Positions 57,118 to 64,000 of a stretch of 64,000 nt of DNA are shown piece by piece (position 1 is the first letter of the stretch; each line of letters starts with the position of its first letter). The stretch covers positions 2,480,001 to 2,544,000 of the forward strand of contig NC_016023.1 in assembly GCF_000169195.2 (NCBI RefSeq), read 5' to 3'. This stretch comes from Heyndrickxia coagulans 36D1 (GTDB lineage Bacteria; Bacillota; Bacilli; Bacillales; Bacillaceae_C). The translations under genes and the position numbers were made by a program. Below the pieces are notes generated by a model. The model ran no database searches. It was given only the letters and a program-made list of their open reading frames with translations, and was not told the origin of the DNA.

Positions 57118-58110
57118 AAATAAAATCAATTCCTGCGAAAAACTGTCCCGTTGGTGTACGCCATCAGACAAAAGCGGCAACAATTCGGAGAGAATTGTCC
57201 CCAGGCGAGCTCAATTAGACAAAAGCAGCAAGAACGTGGTTGGAAATGTCTAATTAGGCGTTCCAATTGGACAAAAGCGGCAAACACCCAGGGAGAACAG
57301 TCCCGTTGGTGATCCCAATTAGACAAAAACAGTAAACCTCCGAGTAGAATTGTCCAGATAGAGTCTCCAATTGGACAAAAGCGACGAACCTCCGTGGAGA
57401 ACTGTCCCGATAGAGCATCCAATTAGATAAAAGCAGCTAACCCCGTGGAGAATTTATCCTTCATAAGCCTGATGAAAGACAAAACACAGGTCCATAGACG
57501 GCGAACTGTCCTTCATAAGGCCGATGAAAGACAAAACACCGGGCCATGAACGGTGAACTGTCCTTCATAAGACTGATGAAAGACAAAACACCTGCCAGGA
57601 GACGACGAACTGTCCTTCATAAGGCCGATGAAAGACAAAACACCTGCCGGGAAACGACGAACTGTCCTTCATAGGGCTTATGAAAGACAAAACACCGGCC
57701 AAAGAACAGCAAACTGTCCTTCATAGGGCTTATGAAAGACAAAACACCGGCCAAAGAACAGTGAACTGTCTTTCATAGAGCCGATGAAAAACAAAAGACT
57801 GGCCGGGAAACGACGAATCGTCCTTCATAGAGCCGATGAAAAACAAAAGACTGGCCGGGAAACGACGAATCGTCCTTCATAGAGCCGATGAAAAACAAAA
57901 GACTGGCCGGGAAACGACGAATTGTCCTTCATAGAGCCGATGAAAAACAAAAGACTGGCCGGGAAACAGTGAACTGCCCTTCATAGAGCCGATGAAAGAC
58001 AAAATACAGGTCCATGAACACGCAAACGGTCTTTCATTCGTTTGATGAAAGACAAAATATAAGCCCGGGAACAAAGAATTGTCCCACTAGAGCCCTCCAA
58101 TCAGACAAAA
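57118..58110 (+). repeat. large array of 52-bp palindromic repeats, locus 3
   Basis: About nineteen imperfect units, repeating every 51-53 bp. The first six and the last are of one subtype (TGTCC .. CCAATTGGACAAAAGC); about twelve in between are of a second (TGTCCTTCAT-N6-ATGAAAGACAAAAC). Each unit has a palindromic core of ~26 bp and a ~26-bp linker. Units 7-10 of the second subtype are almost identical, pointing to recent amplification. No gene in the block. Confidence 0.92.
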
Positions 58111-58226
58111 GCCGCGAGCCCACGTCCCGAAGTTGCTGTATCCTCGGCTGCCAAATCCTTTTTATCATGTTCCCGCTTTGCCTCACATATATTTTTACCA
58201 AATCCCTGAAGGAAGGAGGTGCGGCC

Positions 58227-59156
58227 TTGCTTGTCCTTAATGGATGTGATGTCCTCAAAGCAGCCTCCATGCAGGAAATGATGGCGGCTGTAGAAAAAGC
58301 ATACCGCATCTATGAAGAAAACGGTTATCAAATGCCGCTGCGCACGCATTTTACCATCCGGGACAACTCCGTCCTTTTCATGCCGTGCAGCACAAATGAG
58401 GCAGCCGGCGCAAAAATCGTCTCCGTTTTCCCGGACAACAAGGACCGGCCGGTGACCCAGGGTGCTGTGCTGCTCGTCGACAGCAGGAATGGATCCATGA
58501 AAACGCTCATGGACGGAACGGTTTTAACCGGGCTCCGGACCGGGGCAATCGGCGGGGCGGCGGCAAAATATCTTGCGCCAAGCGATGCCAAAACAGCCGG
58601 GCTTATCGGAACGGGTTACCAAGGGCTGTATCAGCTTGCCGGTGTTTGCACCGCACGCAACATCGAAAACATTTTTTTATTCAACCGGACACCTTCTAAC
58701 ATTCCTCCGTTTATTCGCCGGTTCAAAACGCTCATTCCAAATATCCCGGTTCATATTGCCAAATCCGCCCGTGAACTTGCCGAAAAGGCCGATATCCTCA
58801 TTACGGCAACATCATCTGCCACACCTGTACTGCCGGAAGAAGACCTTTACGACGGAAAGCTTGTCATTGGCATTGGCTCATACCAGCCGCATATGCGCGA
58901 ATTTCCTGATGCGCTTCTGAAAAACTTGAAATCGATATATATCGACTCGCACGATGCCGCAAAGGAAAGCGGGGATGTAGACAGCCGGCTTAAAACCATT
59001 CCGTTTTCCAAAATTGTCACGCAAAAAGTAAAACCGGATCCAAACACGCTACAGGTTTTTAAATCAACAGGCATGGCCCTGTTTGACCTGGTGGCTGCAG
59101 AAACGGTTTATAAAAAAGCCATTCAGCTTGGAATCGGGCAAATGCTCGATTTTTAA
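58227..59156 (+). CDS. ornithine cyclodeaminase/mu-crystallin family protein
   Basis: A 309-residue NAD(P)-dependent protein. TAGLIGTGYQGLYQLAGV is the Rossmann motif and GLRTGAIGGAAAKYLA the preceding conserved substrate-site helix. Family members are ornithine cyclodeaminase, alanine dehydrogenase, ketimine or pyrroline-2-carboxylate reductases; the neighbours (aldehyde dehydrogenase, amino-acid oxidases) favour an imino-acid reductase. TTG 58227 follows an ideal GGAAGGAGGTG; the frame upstream runs into the repeat array. Starts a likely operon with the next gene, 14 bp away. Confidence 0.87.
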   Translation: MLVLNGCDVLKAASMQEMMAAVEKAYRIYEENGYQMPLRTHFTIRDNSVLFMPCSTNEAAGAKIVSVFPDNKDRPVTQGAVLLVDSRNGSMKTLMDGTVLTGLRTGAIGGAAAKYLAPSDAKTAGLIGTGYQGLYQLAGVCTARNIENIFLFNRTPSNIPPFIRRFKTLIPNIPVHIAKSARELAEKADILITATSSATPVLPEEDLYDGKLVIGIGSYQPHMREFPDALLKNLKSIYIDSHDAAKESGDVDSRLKTIPFSKIVTQKVKPDPNTLQVFKSTGMALFDLVAAETVYKKAIQLGIGQMLDF

Positions 59157-59170
59157 AGGGGGAACAACAC

Positions 59171-60640
59171 ATGGAAAAATATTTGAATTACATTGATGGC
59201 GAGTGGTGCGAACCGTCAACGGGAAAATTTGCCCCGGTTGTAAATCCTGCAAACGGGAAAACATTGGGCGAAGTGGCGCAATCCGCCGAACCGGACCTTG
59301 ACCGTGCCGTCCAGGCTGCCAAAAGCGCGCAAAGCGTGTGGCGGCTCGTCCCGGCACCTGAGCGCGCAAACTATTTATACAAAGTCGGGGAACTGTTAAA
59401 ACAAAGAAAAGAACAGATCGCGCGCACGCTTACAAGCGAAATGGGCAAGGTGATCGATGAAGCGCGCGGGGAAGTACAGGAAGCGATTGACATGGCCTTT
59501 TATATGGCAGGGGAAGGGAGACGCCAATTTGGTGATACCGTACCCTCTGAGCTGCAAAATAAATTTGCGATGAGCATCCGTGTGCCGGTCGGCATTGCCG
59601 GGCTGATCACGCCGTGGAATTTTCCGATCGCCATTGCTTCCTGGAAGTCACTGCCGGCGCTTGTAACCGGGAATGCGGTGATTTGGAAGCCAGCCACGGA
59701 AACGCCGGCAACAGCGTGCGCATTTGTGAAAATTTATGAAGAAGCGGGGCTCCCAAAAGGGCTTGTCAATCTTGTCCATGGCTCCGGTTCCGTGATTGGT
59801 GAAGCGATGGTGGAACATCCGGGCATCGGTCTCATCTCTTTTACCGGATCAAATGAAGTCGGGCGTAAAATTAACGAACGGGCGGGCGGCCTTCTGAAAC
59901 GGACTTCGCTTGAAATGGGCGGGAAGAACGCCGTGATTGTCATGGATGATGCGGATCTCGATCTTGCAGTGGACGGCATTCTTTGGGGCGCATTCGGCAC
60001 GAGCGGGCAAAGATGCACGGCCACAAGCCGGGTCATCGTCCATAAAAAGATCAAAGATGCACTGGAGGAAAAACTGATTCGGCGAACGGCGGAATTGAAA
60101 ATTGGCGACGGCCTTGATGAAACGGTGGCAGTCGGCCCGGTTATCAATACAGAAGCGCTCAACCGCATCCACCAGTATGTCGAAACAGGTAAAAAAGAGG
60201 GGGCAAGGCTGCTTACGGGCGGGCGCATTTTGCCGGGAAAAGGATACTACTATGCGCCGACTGTTTTTACGGATGTCAGCCCAGAAATGGTCATTGCGCA
60301 GGAAGAAATTTTCGGCCCGGTTGTTTCGATCATTCCAGTGGCAAGCCTTGAAGAAGCGATTGTCGTTAACAACAGCGTCACTTTTGGGCTGTCGAGCGGT
60401 ATTTTTACAAAAGATGTGAATAAAGCTTTTCAGGCGATGCGTGATCTGGATACCGGGATTGTCTACATCAATGCCGGGACGACAGGGGCTGAAATCCATC
60501 TGCCGTTCGGCGGGACAAAAGGAACGGGCAACGGGCACCGTGACTCAGGGCCGGCAGCACTTGATGTATACACGGAATGGAAGGCCGTGTATGTCGATTT
60601 CAGCGGGAAACTGCAGCGCGCCCAGATCGACAACAATTAG
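59171..60640 (+). CDS. NAD(P)-dependent aldehyde dehydrogenase
   Basis: A 489-residue aldehyde dehydrogenase of the ALDH superfamily. Catalytic Cys282 (GTSGQRCTATSR), general base Glu248 (LEMGGKN), and Asn150 in ITPWNFP are all present. It oxidises a semialdehyde to an acid; similarity in layout is to the succinate/2-oxoglutarate semialdehyde type, but the substrate is not fixed by sequence. AAAGGGGGAA precedes ATG 59171. The last codons CGACAACAATTAG recur twice downstream in the repeat region. Confidence 0.92.
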   Translation: MEKYLNYIDGEWCEPSTGKFAPVVNPANGKTLGEVAQSAEPDLDRAVQAAKSAQSVWRLVPAPERANYLYKVGELLKQRKEQIARTLTSEMGKVIDEARGEVQEAIDMAFYMAGEGRRQFGDTVPSELQNKFAMSIRVPVGIAGLITPWNFPIAIASWKSLPALVTGNAVIWKPATETPATACAFVKIYEEAGLPKGLVNLVHGSGSVIGEAMVEHPGIGLISFTGSNEVGRKINERAGGLLKRTSLEMGGKNAVIVMDDADLDLAVDGILWGAFGTSGQRCTATSRVIVHKKIKDALEEKLIRRTAELKIGDGLDETVAVGPVINTEALNRIHQYVETGKKEGARLLTGGRILPGKGYYYAPTVFTDVSPEMVIAQEEIFGPVVSIIPVASLEEAIVVNNSVTFGLSSGIFTKDVNKAFQAMRDLDTGIVYINAGTTGAEIHLPFGGTKGTGNGHRDSGPAALDVYTEWKAVYVDFSGKLQRAQIDNN

Positions 60641-61160
60641 GCTCCTCTGCCGCACGGGCAGCAGGGTGAAAACGGATCAGCACATCATTACATGTTTGGC
60701 AGGTAAAAAGTGCCATGCTTTATCTTCGCGCCAATAGGAACAGGGGCAAAATGATCAGCATGAATGTTTAAGATTTTCCAAACCACAAGTTGAAAGTGGA
60801 ATCAGGCGTACGCGATATCAAAATCGACAACAATTAGCGCCCATGCATGCAGCGCCATCAGTGGATTGGCAAAGACAAAAAAGAGAGGTCGACAACAATT
60901 AGACGCCCATGCCGCACTGAACGCGGCACTAGCAAAAGAATGAAAATCAGCCGGCACATATTTTTAGGATAGAGGCCCATGCTTATGGGCCAACGGGAGA
61001 ATAAAAATCAGCGATGCATATTTTCAGGGTAGACGCCCATGCCGCACTGAACGCGGCTCTAGCAAAAGAATGAAAGTTAGCCGGCACATATTTTCAGGAT
61101 AGAGGCCCGTGCATACGGCGCCAGCGGAAGAATGAGGCGACTATTTTTAGAATAGAGGCG
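60627..61160 (+). repeat. repeats including copies of the aldehyde dehydrogenase gene end
   Basis: TCGACAACAATTAG, the last codons of the gene, recurs at 60824 and 60889. A second unit of 60-70 bp beginning AGACGCCCATGC or AGAGGCCCATGC occurs at 60901, 60971, 61031, 61091 and in part at 61154, with internal GCCGCACTGAACGCGGC and AGCAAAAGAATGAAA blocks. The ~530-bp gap has no gene. The last copy merges into the ribosome site of the next gene. Confidence 0.8.
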
Positions 61161-61167
61161 GGATGGG

Positions 61168-62334
61168 ATGAAAAACAAAGCGGATGTGATCATTGTTGGC
61201 GGCGGGATTATCGGTTCGAGTGTGGCGTACCATTTGCTCGCGGATGGATTTGCCGGCAGAATCATTGTATTTGAAAAGGATCCTTCGTATGCATATGCCT
61301 CAACCCCGCGGAGCGCAGGCGGCATCCGGCAGCTTTTTACAACGGCGGTCAATATTCAAATGAGCCGGTACAGCCTTAAAGCCTATCAAAATTTTGCCCG
61401 TGATATGGCAATCGACAGCGAAACGTTTGAAATTGATTTGAAACAGCGCGGATACTTATTTCTGGCGTCAGAAAAAATGATGCCGCATTTTAAAAAGCAT
61501 TTGAAACTCCAGCACCAAAACGGCGTCTCATCTGAATGGCTCGGAAAAAAAGAACTGCTAGGGCTCATTCCCGAACTCAGCACGCGTGATCTTGCAGGCG
61601 GGCTGTATTGCGCGGAAAGCGGGTATTTGGACCCGTACACGGCGATGCAAGGGTTTATAAAAAATGCGAAACATCTCGGCGCGGAGTATATGTATGAAGA
61701 AGTGGACCGCTTTTTAGCGGAAGAGGGCCGGATAAAAGGCGTGCAGCTCAAGGATGGCCGGGCGTTTTTTGCGCCTGTTGTCGTGAACTGTGCGGGCGCC
61801 TGGGCTTCCGGACTGAGCAGCAAAGCCGGATTGCTACTTCCGGTTATACCGGTACCGCGGCGGATTTTTATGTTTGATGTGGAAAAACCGCTCGCAAAAC
61901 CGTTGCCGCTGACGATGGATCTGACCGGTGTCTATTTTAGGCACGAGGGGCGCAAAATCATTGCCGGATACGGGGAAGAGGAAAAGCCGGCGATCGACTT
62001 CAGCTGGAAGCGGTCCGAATTTGAGGAGCAGATTTGGCCTATTCTCGCTGGCCGCATCCCGAATTTTGAAAAGGTAAAAGTCGAACGCGGCTGGGCCGGC
62101 CTTTATGACTACAATACGGCCGACCATAATGCCATCATCGGCGAGCATCCGGAAATGAAAGGGTATTTTGTCGCATTCGGGTTCAGCGGGCACGGCATGC
62201 AGCAGGCACCGGCCGTCGGAAAGGGGCTGTCGGACCTGATCCGGACCGGAAAGTATGAAACCATTGATCTTACACCGCTCCGGGTCGAACGGTTTGCAGA
62301 AAACGACCTTGTTACAGAAGATGCCATTTATTAA
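61168..62334 (+). CDS. DAO-family FAD-dependent amine/amino-acid oxidoreductase
   Basis: A 388-residue flavoprotein: VIIVGGGIIGSSVAYHLL binds FAD, STPRSAGGIRQLF follows, and the C-terminal VAFGFSGHGMQQAPAVGKGLSD is typical of glycine/sarcosine/dimethylglycine and D-amino-acid dehydrogenases. No His or Cys flavin-attachment signature can be assigned. ATG 61168 follows GGCGGGA. It ends in a terminator that overlaps its stop codon. Confidence 0.87.
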   Translation: MKNKADVIIVGGGIIGSSVAYHLLADGFAGRIIVFEKDPSYAYASTPRSAGGIRQLFTTAVNIQMSRYSLKAYQNFARDMAIDSETFEIDLKQRGYLFLASEKMMPHFKKHLKLQHQNGVSSEWLGKKELLGLIPELSTRDLAGGLYCAESGYLDPYTAMQGFIKNAKHLGAEYMYEEVDRFLAEEGRIKGVQLKDGRAFFAPVVVNCAGAWASGLSSKAGLLLPVIPVPRRIFMFDVEKPLAKPLPLTMDLTGVYFRHEGRKIIAGYGEEEKPAIDFSWKRSEFEEQIWPILAGRIPNFEKVKVERGWAGLYDYNTADHNAIIGEHPEMKGYFVAFGFSGHGMQQAPAVGKGLSDLIRTGKYETIDLTPLRVERFAENDLVTEDAIY

Positions 62335-62353
62335 AAGGGCATCTTCTGTTTTT
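62315..62353 (+). terminator. terminator overlapping the end of the oxidoreductase gene
   Basis: CAGAAGATGCC pairs with GGCATCTTCTG, an 11-bp perfect stem, followed by TTTTT. The left arm is inside the coding sequence. Confidence 0.88.
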
Positions 62354-62409
62354 GCCTCATTTTCCAAACTACATGGTATAGTTATAATAACGGAAAGGGA
62401 GGGAATACA

Positions 62410-63555
62410 ATGGAGAAACATTACGATGTTATTGTCGTTGGTGCCGGTTCAATGGGAATGGCAGCCGGTTATTTTCTGGCAAGGCAAGGTGTAAAAACGC
62501 TTTTGCTGGATGCTTTTGACCCGCCGCATACATCCGGCAGCCACCACGGCGAAACGAGAATCATCCGCCATGCCTACGGGGAAGGACGGGATTACGTGCC
62601 GCTCGTGTTGCGGGCGCAAACGCTTTGGGATGAACTGGAAAAGGCATCCGGAGAAAAGATTTTTGCCAAGACCGGCGTCCTCAGTTTCAGCCCGGAGGAT
62701 CATGCGGCCTTTTTAAACGAAGCAATCGAAAGCGCAAATACATACAACCTCCCGATTAAAATGATGACCGGTGCGGAAGTGGAAAAACGCTGGCCTGGCA
62801 TTTCACTTCCCGCTGGCTTCCAGGCCATTTATGAACCGGATGCCGGCGTCCTGTTTCCCGAAAATTGTATCCGCGCCTACCGTAAACTGGCGGAAGCAAA
62901 AGGTGCGCGCTTGCTTGCCAATACCCGGGTTACAGATTTGAAAACCGACGGACAAACTGTCACCGTTGTAACAGAAACCGGCACATTCACCGCTGAAAAA
63001 TGCATTGTCAGCGGCGGTGCGTGGAACGGGAAATTGCTTGAAAACTTAGGGCTCAATTTGCCGCTTCAGCCGGTCCGGAAAACGGTCGGCTGGTTTGAAG
63101 CGGACGAAGCGCTGTTCAATGCAGATGTGTTTCCGGCTTTTACAATGGACGGATACGAAGGAACATACTACGGTTTTCCAAGTTTTAATGGAAGCGGCGT
63201 GAAAGTCGGGCGCCATGACGGCGGGCAGGCGGCAGACCCTGATACAATGAACCGGGAATTTGGCGCATACCGTGAAGACGAAGGAGATATCCGGGCCTTT
63301 TTGAAAACATACATGCGGGGGGCAGCCGGCCGCTTAAAAAAGGGAAAAGTATGCTTGTACACCAATACGCCGGATGAACATTTCATCATCGATACCCATC
63401 CTGTATATCCCAATGTGGCCATAGCCGCAGGATTTTCAGGACACGGCTTTAAATTTGCAAGCAGTGTCGGAGAGATGCTCAGCCAAATGGTGTTAAAAGA
63501 AAATGCCGAAAGCCCATTGCCGCTTTTTTCAATTAACCGGGCGGCTCTTGCATGA
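62410..63555 (+). CDS. monomeric sarcosine oxidase-like flavoenzyme
   Basis: A 381-residue MSOX/N-methyl-amino-acid oxidase. Cys315 (VCLYTNTPDEHFIID) matches the covalent flavin cysteine of Bacillus sarcosine oxidase. Lys265 and His269 (VKVGRHDGG) match residues of its oxygen-activation and substrate site. Oxidative demethylation of sarcosine or another N-methyl amino acid to the amine plus formaldehyde and hydrogen peroxide is likely. A TATAAT lies ~30 bp upstream, so it has its own promoter. AAAGGGAGGG precedes ATG 62410. Confidence 0.93.
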   Translation: MEKHYDVIVVGAGSMGMAAGYFLARQGVKTLLLDAFDPPHTSGSHHGETRIIRHAYGEGRDYVPLVLRAQTLWDELEKASGEKIFAKTGVLSFSPEDHAAFLNEAIESANTYNLPIKMMTGAEVEKRWPGISLPAGFQAIYEPDAGVLFPENCIRAYRKLAEAKGARLLANTRVTDLKTDGQTVTVVTETGTFTAEKCIVSGGAWNGKLLENLGLNLPLQPVRKTVGWFEADEALFNADVFPAFTMDGYEGTYYGFPSFNGSGVKVGRHDGGQAADPDTMNREFGAYREDEGDIRAFLKTYMRGAAGRLKKGKVCLYTNTPDEHFIIDTHPVYPNVAIAAGFSGHGFKFASSVGEMLSQMVLKENAESPLPLFSINRAALA

Positions 63556-63616
63556 TCATCATCGCAGCGTACACAGCCGGACAGAAAAAAATAGTTTTTT
63601 TCATGAAGGAGGAAAA

Positions 63617-64000
63617 ATGTTTTTATCGTATCCGATTTTATCCGCTTTACTTGGAATGCTTGTAGCACAAATCATAAAAGTGCCCATTCATTTCATCACA
63701 TCAGGGAAATTTGACTGGAGAATGGCGTTCAGTACAGGCGGAATGCCCAGTTCGCATACCTCGATGGTCATTGCCCTTACAACGGCGATCGGGCTGACTT
63801 CCGGATTCGGTTCCAATGCCTTTGCCATCAGCATCGTGTTTTCATCCATTGTTATTTACGATGCCATCGGTGTGCGCAGGCAGGCTGGTTTTCATGCAGA
63901 AGTGCTGAACCAGCTGCTTGCAGATTTCTCCCGGCTTCTCGATACAATGAAAGACCCGGGGCTGAAAAATGCCGAATCCCGGCAGAAACTGAAAGAACTT
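63617..64000 (+). CDS. yuiD: divergent PAP2-family protein YuiD, N-terminal part
   Basis: An open frame from ATG 63617 to the window end (128 residues), cut by the edge. GGMPSSHTSMVIALTTAIG and IYDAIGVRRQAG are the acid-phosphatase-like motifs of the divergent PAP2 family (YuiD). Three hydrophobic segments are visible. AAGGAGGAAA precedes the start. In B. subtilis yuiD is next to yuiC and yuiE; here it is 33 kb away from them. Confidence 0.9.
   Translation, partial: MFLSYPILSALLGMLVAQIIKVPIHFITSGKFDWRMAFSTGGMPSSHTSMVIALTTAIGLTSGFGSNAFAISIVFSSIVIYDAIGVRRQAGFHAEVLNQLLADFSRLLDTMKDPGLKNAESRQKLKEL

Noticed and set aside
57118..58110. CRISPR array
   Set aside because: The regularly spaced repeats have no unique spacers: the ~26-bp linkers are also repeated, several units are nearly identical throughout, and no cas gene is present.

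Overview
The window reads as a chromosomal segment of an endospore-forming member of the Bacillaceae. Gene order follows the Bacillus subtilis yus/suf/yun/yut/yum/yui/yug neighbourhood. Spore genes are present: yunB, lytH, yutH, a gerA-type operon, yuzC, kapB. The base composition is moderately GC-rich, and imperfect intergenic repeats are unusually abundant. A moderately thermophilic Bacillaceae such as the Heyndrickxia/Weizmannia coagulans group is my guess; it rests on gene order and general appearance, not on a search.

Layout. 0-4 kb: the end of fadN, then fadA and fadE (fatty-acid beta-oxidation). 4-6 kb: yusI, gcvH, a YusE thioredoxin and a small SCP2-like protein. 6-11.4 kb: the complete sufCDSUB iron-sulfur assembly operon. 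11.6-21.7 kb: yunD, yunC, yunB, lytH, lipA, yutD, yutE, yutF, yutG, yutH, the NifU-like yutI, yuzD and the A-type carrier yutM. 22.3-24.5 kb: two adjacent envelope-protein genes (a DUF5105-like lipoprotein and a TcaA-like protein) broken by three poly-A indels. 24.5-28.4 kb: yumC, the type-II NADH dehydrogenase yumB with a Rex-like operator, yuiB and yuiC. 28.5-30.5 kb: at the yuiE locus, a leucyl-aminopeptidase homologue that has lost its metal-binding motifs and gained about nine 16-residue repeats.

30.5-38 kb: a GerA-family germinant receptor operon (A-C-B), two small spore-type proteins, a YuxO-type thioesterase and an MFS exporter. 38.4-39.6 kb: an Rpn-family PD-(D/E)XK nuclease with an in-frame internal ribosome site before its C-terminal tail, and a second free-standing copy of that tail downstream. 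39.7-43 kb: an AT-richer accessory island with a GntR/UTRA remnant and a four-gene HcnABC-like amino/imino-acid dehydrogenase. 43-56.7 kb: a membrane protein, kapB, ppiB, an L,D-transpeptidase lacking a normal start codon, two aldo/keto reductases, namA, an Xre regulator, yugI, a broken small gene, a GyrI-like protein, yuzA, pgi and the potassium channel yugO. 56.9-57.1 kb: two tandem tRNA-Ala genes. 57.1-58.1 kb: a 1-kb array of 52-bp palindromic repeats. 58.2-63.6 kb: an ornithine-cyclodeaminase-family protein, an aldehyde dehydrogenase and two amine/amino-acid oxidases. yuiD is cut by the window end.

Most genes are core metabolism and sporulation in conserved order. The unusual material is the degenerate aminopeptidase with its repeat linker, the Rpn locus with duplicated tail, the phased 52-bp palindromic arrays at three places, repeated duplication of gene 3' ends, and several poly-A frameshifts that may be decay, phase variation or sequencing error.
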